Below are positions 32,926 through 43,130 of a stretch of 49,021 bases of DNA, one piece after another. The DNA is from Zygnema cylindricum (lineage: Eukaryota > Streptophyta > Zygnematophyceae > Zygnematales > Zygnemataceae). The stretch's first letter is position 1, and every line of letters starts with the position of its first letter. The translations under genes were made by a program, and so were the position numbers. The notes beneath the pieces were generated by a model. It worked only from the letters and a program-made list of their open reading frames with translations. It had not been told where the DNA came from and ran no database searches. The stretch is taken from assembly GCA_037447655.1 (NCBI GenBank), contig JBBHKE010001776.1, positions 90,311-139,331 of the forward strand. The letters are read 5' to 3'.

Positions 32926-33244
32926 TATAAACAGCCTGGAAAATACCCTCCCTACTACTTCCCATGAAACTGTTAAATTGACCGGAGAACACTGGAAATG
33001 TAAACCAAACATGAAGAAAACGGGAAAAGACGGAAAGAAAAATGGGAGAAGTTATGGATCAGAAGTAAAGATGGAGGGGTAAACGGAGTTTTTACGGATT
33101 TGTAAAATGATGATCGGATATGGAAGATGAAAAAAAAACATTATTGAAAAATCGCGGAAATTTTGTCAAAAAATCGCGATAGTTTTCTTTTTTCCGTCGG
33201 CCGATGCAACATAAGATAATGAGGATACGTCTTCTATTACAAAT

Positions 33245-33475
33245 TTGTCCCCCTCTCTCGCTCTCTCTCCCTCTCCCTTTCCCTTTCCCTCTCTCTCCCT
33301 CTCCTTTTCCCTCCAACTCCCTCTCTTTTTCCCTCTTCTTTTCCTTCTCCTCCCTCACCTGTTTCCCTTCTCCCTCTCCCTCCCTCTCCCTCTTCCTCTC
33401 GCTCTTCCTTTCCGTCGTCTCCCTCACCCGTTTCCCCTCTCCCTCTCCCTCTATCTCTCCTTCTCCCTCTCAGCA
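33245..33475. repeat. CTCCCT-type pyrimidine tract
   Basis: About 230 bp of CTCTCCCTCTCCC sequence, plus strand. Frames on either strand are artefacts. Confidence 0.9.
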
Positions 33476-34860
33476 GACGGAAGGAAATGAGTAAAAGAGG
33501 CAAAATTCCAATTCGCAAAAAATGTGTTTATATTTACAATCTGAAATAAAAAATCTTTGATCAAAAGTTTACAATTAAAAATTTGCGACCGAAAATTTTC
33601 CGTAAAGACCAAAGTGAAAAATACTGAAAGACACGGTGATATTTGACATCAACAAATACAAATAATATGGATTAGAATTTGAACCTTTTTTTAATATAAG
33701 TCGAGCCAATTGGAAAAGAAGTTGAAATTCTTCTAAGTTTTTAGCATTTCCTTTAGTTCTTTTTTTTTAAGTTTTATTCAAATATTACAAACGAGATTTT
33801 ATTTCCATGTTAGAGTTTATGTTTTGTTGGAGTCTCAAAGAATTAGGATCTACAAAAAAATGAATTTGAATAAAAAAGAAAAGTTTGAAAAAAAAAACAT
33901 TTTCAAAAAAAGTTAGCGGAAAAGTCACCGAAAAAGAAAAAGTGACATTGGTTTTTGACATGGTAGAGAAGGTCCAATTTTAAGAATTGTAGAACGATTT
34001 TTTCAAATAATTTTTTGTCAGAACATTTCTGTTTCAAAGTGTTTTTAAAGTTCTTTTCACTCCAAGGCAATTCTTATTTGAGTTTTTTGGTCGTTCTTTA
34101 GTTGTTTTTTTTTTTTTTTTTTTTTTTTTAACGTCTTCTTTCGGTTTTTTTTTTTTTTTTTTTTTTAATTTACACAACTATTTGTTTTTCTCACCATTTG
34201 ATTCACATCGCTTTTCTGTTCGTTTCTTTGTTTATCTATTTGTTGTTGTTTCTGGAGAGGAGAGGGAGAGGAAGAGGGAGAGGAAGAGGGAGAGAAGAGG
34301 GAGAGGGAGGGGTGGTTTCAAATTACAACACACTAAAAAAAGTAGAAACAAAGTATACGTAAAAAAAAAAAAAAAAAAAACAACATATTACAAAAAAGAG
34401 TGCGACATTTTCTATCCACTATTCTAAAGAAAAAAAAAATGGAAAGCAAAAAGACAAACCTGTCCAAAGGGGTTTTCAAAACATTTTCCTCAACGAAGAC
34501 TAATAAAACAAATATCTATTCACAAAAAAAAATAAAAAAAAGAGAGTAATAAGAAAAGCAAAACGAAAAAAGAAAACATAAGAAAGAAAACAAAATAATC
34601 AAAATCGTTCAAACGACCTCTATAGTCTCCCTATTATCATTTCAAAACATGTTTTCCAAGAGCATAGAAACAGCTTCTCTCCGTAACTTTCATCTACAGT
34701 AAATCTTTCCATCCTTGCTATACAGAAAAACCACAACTTTATCCTCCCTATTTCCTTTCTTATTTACATTTTTGTGAACATTTTTGTTTACATTTTTATC
34801 AACATTTTTGTTGTCATTTCTATTTGCATTTTTCCCTTCATCGGACAAAAACGATCGATC
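33476..34860. other. AT-rich intergenic DNA
   Basis: Poly-T runs (34107-34130, 34146-34167), a GGGAGAGGAAGA tract (34255-34310), poly-A (34362-34380) and an ATTTTTGTNNAC-type repeat at 34765-34830. No gene recognised. Confidence 0.55.
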
Positions 34861-35030
34861 CGCCCTCTCCCTCTCCCTCTTCCTCTCCCTCTCCCTCTCC
34901 CTCTCCCGCTCCCTCTCCCTCTCCCTCTCTCCCTCCCTCTCGCTCTCTCTCCCCTCCCCCACCTTTCTCCCTCTTCCGCACTTTACTTCTTCCCTTCACC
35001 TCTCTCCCCCTCCCTCTCCCTCTCAATCCG
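34861..35030. repeat. CCCTCT pyrimidine tract downstream of the minus-strand DUF641 gene
   Basis: CCCTCTCCCTCTCCCTCTT microsatellite sequence, so purine-rich in the sense of the adjacent minus-strand gene. It begins about 70 bp beyond that gene's stop codon. Confidence 0.9.
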
Positions 35031-35099
35031 TATTTTCCATCTCTGGAAAGAACCGCCCAGCAACCGCCTCCCTATCCCTGTCATCCCTCTCTCCCCAGT

Positions 35100-37220
35100 T
35101 CATAGTTCAACAGTCGGGTAAACTGAAGCCGTTACAACGGATTTACGGACACAGAAACCGGGCGCGACACAGAATGCCACTCTCTCTATTTTGTCGTTTT
35201 CACAAAGAGAAGGTTCTGCGGACGAAACCCATTCCATGTATTTTAGATCGAAGGGAGTCCCTTCCTGAACCCAAAATAGTGTGGCAGGTGGAAAGAAACT
35301 ATTTGCCAATTTATGAAGTAACCATACTCCCTCGCACAAAGAGACAAAATCTGTACGGATTCGGTCAGGGGTTACGAGTCGGCAATATTTTCTGATATCC
35401 AAACCATCTTCATTGCTAAAAAAATCCATAAGTTTGTTGGATTTTTGAACTAAAAACCGGTAGAAAGGTGTGTCGCCAAAGCCGAATTTGCTCAAATCCC
35501 TATTTTTCTCCTTCATCTCTTTCAATTCCTGGAAGTTTCTCAAACTACTCTCGATCGAAACATCGTTAAAAGTAGAAAACTTATCAAAGATATTTGGTCT
35601 CACATGCTCAAAATTCGCATTCTCAAAATTTTCAAAAAGTATAGTCGCGATTTTCGACTCCAAAATACATTTGGCATGCGCTTGTCGTTGTAGTACAACT
35701 CCCCGTATCGTTTTCGAAAGAATCTCGAAAGGTTCTATCTTAAGGACCTGTTTCATTTGTTTACGAATATCTGTACAAAATCTTGTCAATGTAGTTTTCA
35801 CTTCTCCGCTTAAAGCCCTAAGTTCGTCGGGTTGAGCAAGATTATTATCGTACGATCCACTCATCGTTTGTAATAACGATATCTCTCTCTCTGCCTCTGT
35901 AAGTTTTGTTAAAACGACATCTCTTTCATTGACTAGTTTTACATTTTCTTTGCTTAGATCCCCCACGCTATTTTCAGACATGTCAATTTTCTTTTGTAGC
36001 AAAGATATCTCTCTCTTTGCCTTAGAAAGTTCTGTTAAAATGTACTCGTATTCATTCGCTAATTTTACATTTTCTTCACTTAAATCCTTTGTAAGTTTTG
36101 CTAAAATGACATCTCTTTCATCGACTAGTTTGATATTTTCTTCGCTTAGCTCCTTCACGCAGGTTTGTAACAAAGACATTTCTTTCTCTGCCTTAGAAAG
36201 TTCTGTTAAAGCGTAATTTTTTTCATTCTCTAATTTTACATTTTCTTCTTTTAGCTTCTCGACATTATTTTCGGCTGTGTCACATTTCTGTCCCAATCCA
36301 TTTTCCAGTTCCAAATTCTTTTTCCTTTCTTCCGATAGTAATACATCCTTATCCTCTAATATCCCCCGGAGGTTATTCACTTCTGAAAGAAAAAACTTTT
36401 GTAACTCAAACTTCTCTGACTCCCATTGCTCGACTTGTTTTTTCCTCAATTCCTCGGAATCTTTTAGCTTGACACCTAGTTCTTTTATTTCCTTTTTATA
36501 GCGTTCAGAATCTATCCAATATTTCTCCTCTGTCTCATTATTGCTTATCTTGCTTTCAAGTCTTTGGATTTTTGTTTCGTTGTATTCATTATCCTTACGA
36601 TGCTGCTTCTTCTCCTCATAAAGTTCATCTTTTAAGCTTTGGATTGTTGCAAGAAAATTTCCTTGGTTTACAACTTTTCCAGATGGAATAGAACTTATTC
36701 GAGGCTGCTCTAGAGATTTCTCCTTCCCTGTAAGAAGATTTTTTTGGTTTGATTTTGCAACTTTTTCAAATGGAATAGAATTTATTCGAGGCTTCTCTCG
36801 AGATTCCTCCTTTCCTATGATAATTTTTTCGTGTAAATCCTTCTCTGCAAGCGATTTCTCGTGCAAATTCTTCATGGTACTAAACTCACTGAACATGGTA
36901 TCAAAAAAATCGACCAATTTTATTATCGAGGAACAGAATGGACCGGTTTCGTTTTTAATAAAACTCAGTCTTTTTTCTACTTCTTGTACCATCCTTTTTT
37001 CCTTGTCCAATTTTGGAAGAAACTTTGCTGCAAATTCCTCACAACTTTGTTCAAAGAAATTGGAGTCGCTTTCCGCGTTTTTCTCTTTTCCTGGAATGAT
37101 TGCGCTATTCGAGTACTTTTCTTTCCCATTGGGAAAATCTTTATATGCGTTTTCCATCGAAGCAGGAGTGGTAGATTTATCACTCCCCACCCCTCTTCCT
37201 CTTAACCTATTCCTCTCCAT
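35100..37220 (-). CDS. DUF641/GIL1-IRKI-like coiled-coil protein, intronless (706 aa)
   Basis: A single open frame from MERNRLRGRGVGSDK to ...SVYPTVEL-stop. Residues about 190-470 form a long coiled coil with internal repeats of ENVKLENEKNYALTELSKAE type (about 35-aa units, from a tandem DNA repeat). The C-terminal third holds the family blocks: QAHAKCILESKIATILFENF, GVWLLHKLANSFFPPATLFW (about residue 631), DLKYMEWVSSAEP and VAPGFCVRKSVVTASVYP. These are the conserved GIL1/IRKI C-terminus and match the protein at 7909-11315 block for block. Unlike that paralogue, no membrane or myristoylation segment is seen, although an acceptor-like aataccag just before the ATG would permit an upstream exon. 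GIL1 functions in hypocotyl orientation in light and IRKI interacts with a receptor kinase; role here inferred. It is divergently arranged with the NPH3-like gene. Confidence 0.85.
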   Translation of the reverse strand: MERNRLRGRGVGSDKSTTPASMENAYKDFPNGKEKYSNSAIIPGKEKNAESDSNFFEQSCEEFAAKFLPKLDKEKRMVQEVEKRLSFIKNETGPFCSSIIKLVDFFDTMFSEFSTMKNLHEKSLAEKDLHEKIIIGKEESREKPRINSIPFEKVAKSNQKNLLTGKEKSLEQPRISSIPSGKVVNQGNFLATIQSLKDELYEEKKQHRKDNEYNETKIQRLESKISNNETEEKYWIDSERYKKEIKELGVKLKDSEELRKKQVEQWESEKFELQKFFLSEVNNLRGILEDKDVLLSEERKKNLELENGLGQKCDTAENNVEKLKEENVKLENEKNYALTELSKAEKEMSLLQTCVKELSEENIKLVDERDVILAKLTKDLSEENVKLANEYEYILTELSKAKREISLLQKKIDMSENSVGDLSKENVKLVNERDVVLTKLTEAEREISLLQTMSGSYDNNLAQPDELRALSGEVKTTLTRFCTDIRKQMKQVLKIEPFEILSKTIRGVVLQRQAHAKCILESKIATILFENFENANFEHVRPNIFDKFSTFNDVSIESSLRNFQELKEMKEKNRDLSKFGFGDTPFYRFLVQKSNKLMDFFSNEDGLDIRKYCRLVTPDRIRTDFVSLCEGVWLLHKLANSFFPPATLFWVQEGTPFDLKYMEWVSSAEPSLCENDKIERVAFCVAPGFCVRKSVVTASVYPTVEL

Positions 37221-39014
37221 GGCTGGTATTGAGAATTTGTTCTTTTTTACACTTTTCTATGTACCAAAATCTCCTCTTGACCCGCTCTAATGGATTTATT
37301 TTCACAGCAAATTAAAATAACAAAAACAAAAAAGCAAATGCTAATAAAGAGACGAGCTTTATCGTTTTATTCTATTTGTATTACCACTGTCTACTTTCAA
37401 AAGTATGAATCGTAATTAGTGAAAAAACAAGAAAGTTGAGAAATCGTTGCAAGCTATGAAGATAAATTGGAAACGCTCTGTGTGGTCACGCCGTACTATT
37501 TGTGTATTATATAGGTTTTTCTCGAGTATAATATGCATATAGTACGGGTAAATCACATAGAGTGTTTCCAAACTATTTTCGCACATTTGCAGTGTGTCAA
37601 CAAAGGTAGAATTCATAAAAAGTTGAATTCCTATTAAATCTTTTTGTAATAAAGATTGTGTGTTATTAAATCGCATGCAGTCACAAGCATGAGAAAATGT
37701 GATTGGTAAAGATATTCAGATGAGCAAAGATATTCTGCAAAGGAAAGATTTCAGCCGAGGGAGTTTAAAAAAGACAAAGAAATGAAAGAATCCGTACAGC
37801 CACAGAGAGAGAAAGTTGGCAAAGAATTGAGTTATAAATCAGAGCAATATCCGCAAGACTTGCCTTACAAACCGAGAAAGGTTAGCATTACTGAGTCTCA
37901 AACCGCGCAAGATTAACAAAAATAGTGGCAGAATAATGTGGAAAGCACAGCTAGATTTTGCCAACAAAACACCTTTGAGAAAGATTAGCATTAACTATTA
38001 ACTAAGTAATAAGCAGCGAATGATTTGCCAAACTTACAAGCCATACATGTAATATTTAAAAAACGGAGTCTGAAACCAAAGGCAAAAGAAGTAGCAAAAC
38101 TTAAGTTCCCTGCAGTATTAAAAAAACGGAGTCAGAAACTGCGGCAGATTTGGCAAGTCTGGCTTTCAAATCGTGCGAAATAAACGGAGAAATATTAGCA
38201 AAACTGGCTTACAAACCGCGCAAGATTGGCAGAACTGAGTGAAAAAGCAGTGCGTTACTAGAAAAATGGAGTGGGAAACCGAACAACATCAGCAAGACAA
38301 CAAAAAAACGTGCAGAAATTGTTACGATTCAATTTAAATTAGCAAAATTGAGTTACAAACCATGCAATAGTAGCAAAACTGCGTCTAAAAACCGAGCAGT
38401 ATTTCGCAAGGCTGGATTCCAAACCGTGCAATATCAGCAGGACTGGGCTCTAAACCGCGAAATAAAAGCAAAACTGGCTCACAAACCGCGCAAGATTAGC
38501 AAACTGCGTGAAAAATTAGGAAACTGCGGGGCACTACTACAGTACTACAGTAGCAAAACGGAGTCAACAACTGTAACAAAGGATGTCAAACAATGAAAGA
38601 AGAAGAAGTACAAAGTACAAAATTGAAAATTCATGCAGAGAAAACTTTTGGTTTCTGTCACGTCACAAACGAGTCACGTCACGCGTCCATGTATTATCGC
38701 CATGTTGCACAGCCGCAAAGGTTACAGAATATGGACATTTTTAAGAGGAGTCGCACGAAATCTCCATACCGTGCGCGATATGAGATGCAAAGTGCGCAAG
38801 GAGACAAAAATCCTAATTGACGGTGAAGATCTTCTCCTTCAAATACCATTACGAAACGGAATATTGTAAAATAAGATACGTCGACGGCCAGGATCTTTTT
38901 CATAAAGAAAGGAGTGCGATAAGTCCAATGGCCATAACCCTATCGATCTTTTTTTTTTTAAGTGTTCTATCTTGTACAATCGTCTCTTTGTCTACATCTC
39001 CTCCTCTCTCTCTC

Positions 39015-39068
<54 letters not shown>

Positions 39069-39076
39069 TCGCACAG
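37221..39076. promoter_or_regulatory. Shared intergenic region between divergent DUF641 and NPH3 genes
   Basis: About 1.9 kb between two start codons pointing away from each other, so it should contain both promoters. Most of 37840-38540 is a degenerate ~40-bp repeat (AAACCGCGCAAGATTAGCAA followed by AACTGGCTTAC-type). A (CT)n tract at 39001-39066 lies directly before the NPH3 start, typical of plant 5' leaders or a polypyrimidine tract. No TATA assignment is made. Confidence 0.5.
37840..38540 (+). repeat. Degenerate ~40-bp tandem repeat
   Basis: CTTACAAACCGCGCAAGATT, AGCAAAACTG-type units recur with many variants. The small frame at 38348-38596 is composed of it and is not considered a gene. 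Confidence 0.7.
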
Positions 39077-39080
39077 GACC

Positions 39081-39194
39081 ATGCCTCATGTGTTGTTCCT
39101 CGCACACACGTGCGAGCGCAAAGGACCATGCCTCATGTGTTGTTCGCTACGCCTCCCGAATCTCCTCAAGATTCTCCCCCTCGCTCCTCCATAG
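39081..39194 (+). CDS. Overlapping upstream ORF of the NPH3-like gene (37 codons)
   Basis: Starts at an ATG with the same surrounding sequence (GGACCATGCCTCATGTGTTG) as the main start 47 bp downstream, but in a different frame. It ends at TAG 39192-39194, inside the main coding sequence. If the transcript includes 39081, scanning ribosomes would meet this start first. It encodes MPHVLFLAHTCERKGPCLMC and then a Leu/Pro-rich end, with no recognised domain. Confidence 0.4.
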   Translation: MPHVLFLAHTCERKGPCLMCCSLRLPNLLKILPLAPP

Positions 39195-42030
39195 TCGGAA
39201 ACTCTATTCCTCTCGTTTTCGCCACATCTCCTTACGCACCTTTCCGTACAACAGGACATTCTTCTGACGTCACCATTTCTGTGAATGACGTCCACTTTCA
39301 CCTCCACAAGTTTCCCCTTCTCGCACGGAGCGCCCTTCTCGGAAGCCGTTTCCAGGACCTTGGTAACAGTACGCCAGAAAGTACAAATGGCCGTACTAAT
39401 GGCCGCACAAATGAACGTACAAATGAACGTACAAATGAACGTACGAATGAACGTACAAATGAACGTATGAACGAACATCCAACTGAACGCACAACTGAAG
39501 GGACAACTGAACCAACAACCGAAAGTACGAGTCAAAGGTTAAATGAAAGTACAACTGAAAAAAGTACATCCGGCGGGCTAATCGTAAAGCTGGACGATTT
39601 GCCGGGCAGCTCCGAAACATTTTCGCACGTGGCAGATTTTTGTTACGGAGTAATGCCGTCCCTTAGCCCTAATTCTGCCGCTCGTCTCCTATTGGCCGCT
39701 CGATACTTGGAAATGAATGAAACGTATTCTCCTTGTAACCTAATTGGTTTCTGCTCCGACGTTCTTGAAAAATGTGTTTATTCGAATTGGAAAAACTGCT
39801 TTGAGATACTACGAGACGAAGTCGTCAGAGAATTTTCAAAGGAGTACGGAAATGAGATCATTTCGAAATGTTATATGACAATTGCAGGTACTATTTCATT
39901 TTCATTTTTTTTTTACAAATTGTTTTTAAAATTCGATCGTACGACTTGATTCACAATTTGATTTACCATTACCCTGCGATTTTGTTATTTGATTTTACAA
40001 TTCGATTGGTTTTACAATTTGATTTTTCAATTCGATTGGTTTAACAAGTTGATTTTTCAATTTGATTTTTCATTTGGTTTACAATTTGATTTTTCAATTT
40101 TGATTCTCCAATTTAATTTTTGATATCCGATTTGATTTTACATTTTTATTTCACAAATTGACTTTGCGACTTGATTTACAGTAAGTTTTACTACTACCAT
40201 TTGACTTTGTTGATTTTTACTTTTCAATTTGATTTTACAATTTGATTTATAATTTGATTTACTATTTGATTTTACGATTTGATTTTTCAATTTAATTTTC
40301 AATTTCATTTCAAGTTTTGTGAATTTTGATTTTGGGTTTTAAGGTATTGGTTTTAGTTTGTACAATGTTCCAGTTTCTTGCATTTGGTGTTTTCAGTGTT
40401 TTTTTTGTTTTTTGAGAGTTTTGTAGAGTTTTAGGGTTTCATGGTTCTTTTGGGGTTTTTATGGTTTTTAGAGTTTCCGGAGTTCTAGAGTTTTTGAAGG
40501 TTTCTAGGGTGTTTAGGGTTTTCACGATTTATCGAACGTTTGATGTATCGCATCGATTTATCAATTATGGAGACCTCTAAAAACATTACATTTTGATTAT
40601 CGGCAAAACCCATTTGATATGCAACATTAGTTAGTCTTATAATTTTCACACACTATAATTTAATTTTTAGTTATTTTTCTTTTGGTTGTCTTATACACAT
40701 TTCCATTTCATCATTTTCAACAGATAAATGGATTAGAAAACCTATGGAAGCCTATAATTTTAAATTCCGAATTACCTTTGTTTATTTATTTACTTTCTGA
40801 CATTTTCTAAAGAGTCATTAATTTGTTGTTCAAACTGCTTTGTCCTTTTCAGTTATTTTTTTCTTTAATTTTAGTTTGCGTTTTATTTGATGTTTTGCTT
40901 GCGAGTTTATTTTTACCTGAAGTTCTTCAGACTTCAAATTGTTGAGCTGAAAAATTGTTTTATATATCATGCAATAAGATTCTAGTTTTTCATTTTTTTT
41001 TTCTTTTGCAGATTATGCAACTAGAATTGAGCACAAAGAAACTCAAGAAGCTCGAGACCTTTTTGAACAAATTCTTACTTTGCCTTTAAACATTCTTTCT
41101 TCTCTCCTTCAAAAATTTGAGGCTCGAAATATTACTTTTATGGGTGCCGGAAATTTTATGGCGAACAGTGGAAGAAAATGGTTGGTTGACTATAATTTGG
41201 AGGATAGAGACGATGATTCAAACGAGAAACTCTTAGAAATATTATCATTTTTAGTGAAAGGATTTTGTTCTTCACAAGGCTCAGTTGTTATGTGTCCGAG
41301 TTATTCAGCTGTTTTATTGAAAACGAGTCAAACTTTAGATTCAGAATGGTCGAAAAAACTCGCAGCAAAAAACACAAAACTCCTACCTTTACTTTCTCTG
41401 GAAGATCTTCAACTTTTTCATCCAGAAACTGTTTCCGGGTTAGTTTCCGGATACTCAAATTTAGTTTCCGAAGACAGTGGATTTGTTTCTCCAGAGTTAG
41501 GGAAAGTTGGGGAACTTGTGGATACGTATTTAGATTGGGCGGTTGAAAACGATGATCGATTTTCTTTAAGTGATCTTCTGAAATTAAGCGAAACTCTGCC
41601 GAGAAATTCTCGTGAAAGTTGCGACAACTTGTATTTTGCTATGGACAAGTTTTTGGCTAAAAATCCGGAGGTTTCTGTCGAAGATCGAGTGAGACTATGT
41701 GATTGTCTTGTGGAGGAAGATCGAGAAACTTTCAAACTTTCACAAGACAATATAAACAATGCAATGAAAGATGAGCGGTTTCACCCCATAGATCGTTTTT
41801 ATAAAGCAATTTTAGATTTTCAAGAGAAAGGATGGTGTGAAGAAAGAAAGGTGAGAAAAGAACAGTCAAAAACCATAAAATTGTTAAGACTAGAGGTTCA
41901 AGAATTGAAAGAAAAACTGAAATCTTTTCAGGGATCTAGTTCGAAGAAAACTCGAAGAAGGGCACTGGATAATCAGGATACAAGTGAGGAAGTGGCGCCA
42001 AAGGAGAAGAAAAAAAAAAGAAAGATGTGA
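39128..42030 (+). CDS. BTB/POZ-NPH3 domain protein (NRL family), two exons, 592 aa
   Basis: Exons 39128-39887 and 41012-42030 join ATTGCAG/gtacta to cttttgcag/ATTATG, phase 1, restoring an Asp codon. The BTB domain begins GHSSDVTISVNDVHFHLHKF (about residue 43) and continues LDDLPGSSETFSHVADFCYG and AARYLEMNETYSPCNLIGF. A ~64-residue Thr/Asn/Glu/Arg-rich insert (about 84-147) splits it. The NPH3 part ends in the signature NLYFAMDKFLAKNPEVSVED, RVRLCDCL...LSQDNINNAMKDERFHP, equivalent to the YRAID-YL-HP-LS and LC-LS-EA-HA-QNERLPLR blocks of the family. A C-terminal coiled coil (KTIKLLRLEVQELKEKLKSF) and a Lys/Arg-rich tail (KEKKKKRKM) follow. NRL proteins couple phototropin or auxin-transport signalling at the plasma membrane, often as CUL3 adaptors; this role is inferred. 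At 592 aa it fits the family's usual length. Confidence 0.9.
39380..39480 (+). repeat. 12-bp coding minisatellite (TNER)n inside the BTB domain
   Basis: Units ACAAATGAACGT, about seven near-identical copies plus diverged ones, encode the four-residue repeat T-N-E-R in frame. The repeat lies between the BTB segments ending GSRFQDL and beginning GGLIVKLDDLPG. Confidence 0.9.
39888..41011 (+). other. Intron of the NPH3-like gene
   Basis: T-rich, with a degenerate repeat CAATTTGATTTTT(A/C) filling about 39950-40320 and GGGTTTTTATGG-type sequence around 40390-40520. No nested gene seen. Confidence 0.7.
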
Positions 42031-43099
42031 GAGAGACGCTAAAAAAAGAAACAGAAGAAAAAAGAAGAAGGGAAAAGAATCGGGATTTCAAAAGGGTTTT
42101 GAAAGGAGATTTGAAAGGGAGATTTGAAAGATTGTTCGAAGGAGTTTTGAAAGGAAAAGGAGAGGGAAATGGGATGTTTTGATTGTAAAAAGTATATATA
42201 CATATGTATATGCTTAAACTTTACGGAGTCGGAAGTTAATTGTAATGTTTTTAACTGTAAAGATAGGCAAAATTTAATGAGTTAAGCTAAAAATGATATC
42301 TTAACTTTTATTCTTTGTGATTTACTTGAAAACCCAATTTAGTTAAGTTGTAAAACCTGATTCTGAATTATAAATCGGTTTGTAAATTGTGGTACTATTT
42401 AGTGTTTGGGTAAATCTTGTAAATCGGAGGATATGTAAATTTTGATTTTTTTTGTTGTTACTGAATTTTTATTTCTTTTTTGTCTGTTTCGCTGTATTTG
42501 TTTTTTTGTGTTTTTGTATGTTTCTTTGTCATTTTGTCTGGTTTTTTGTTACTTTGTCTGTTTCTTCGTCTTTCCTCATGTTTTTTGTCATTTTGTATGT
42601 TTTTTATTTTTTTTGCCATTCTGTTTTTTTATTTTTTTTCTGGTTTTTTTTGTTATAACTTCTTTATTTGTATTTCCGTATGTTTTTTTGTCATTTCGTC
42701 TGTTTTTGTGTCATTTTATGCTTTTTGTCTTTTCACATGTTTCTTGTCATTTGTCCTTTGTCTGTTTCTGTCCCTTTCGTTTTTTTTTGTCCTCATCTGT
42801 AATTTTGTCATTTCTTTCACCGTGACTCGTTTGCTGTCCAAGTTATGCTTCTATTTCTTTCGTTTTTGTTCAAAACGCGTCTAAATTCTTTCAGTTTTCA
42901 TTCAAGTTATTCCTAAATTCGTTATTTTTTTCCTGTTTGTGAATTGTAACAGCATTAAGGTTCTTCATTTAAACTTAAAAAGTGCGAAAAAAGAAAAAAA
43001 GTGCGATGGAGAAAACTATCAAGGTACAAAAGGGGGAAAAGGAAAGAAGAACATTTAGAGAGTTTCATTTAATAGCGAAACTGTATTCCATTCGGGGTT

Positions 43100-43100
<1 letters not shown>
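42031..43100. other. Downstream region of the NPH3-like gene
   Basis: A GATTTGAAAGGAG repeat follows the stop codon (42080-42165). A degenerate T-rich TTTTTGTCATTTTGTCTG repeat fills 42440-42840. Poly-A is at 43101-43125. Phe/Cys-rich frames here are artefacts. Confidence 0.6.

Positions 43101-43129
<29 letters not shown>

Positions 43130-43130
<1 letters not shown>

Noticed and set aside
35470-37290. Several plus-strand frames of 70-160 codons
   Set aside because: They lie antisense to the DUF641 coiled-coil coding sequence and are Ser/Phe-rich shadows of it.
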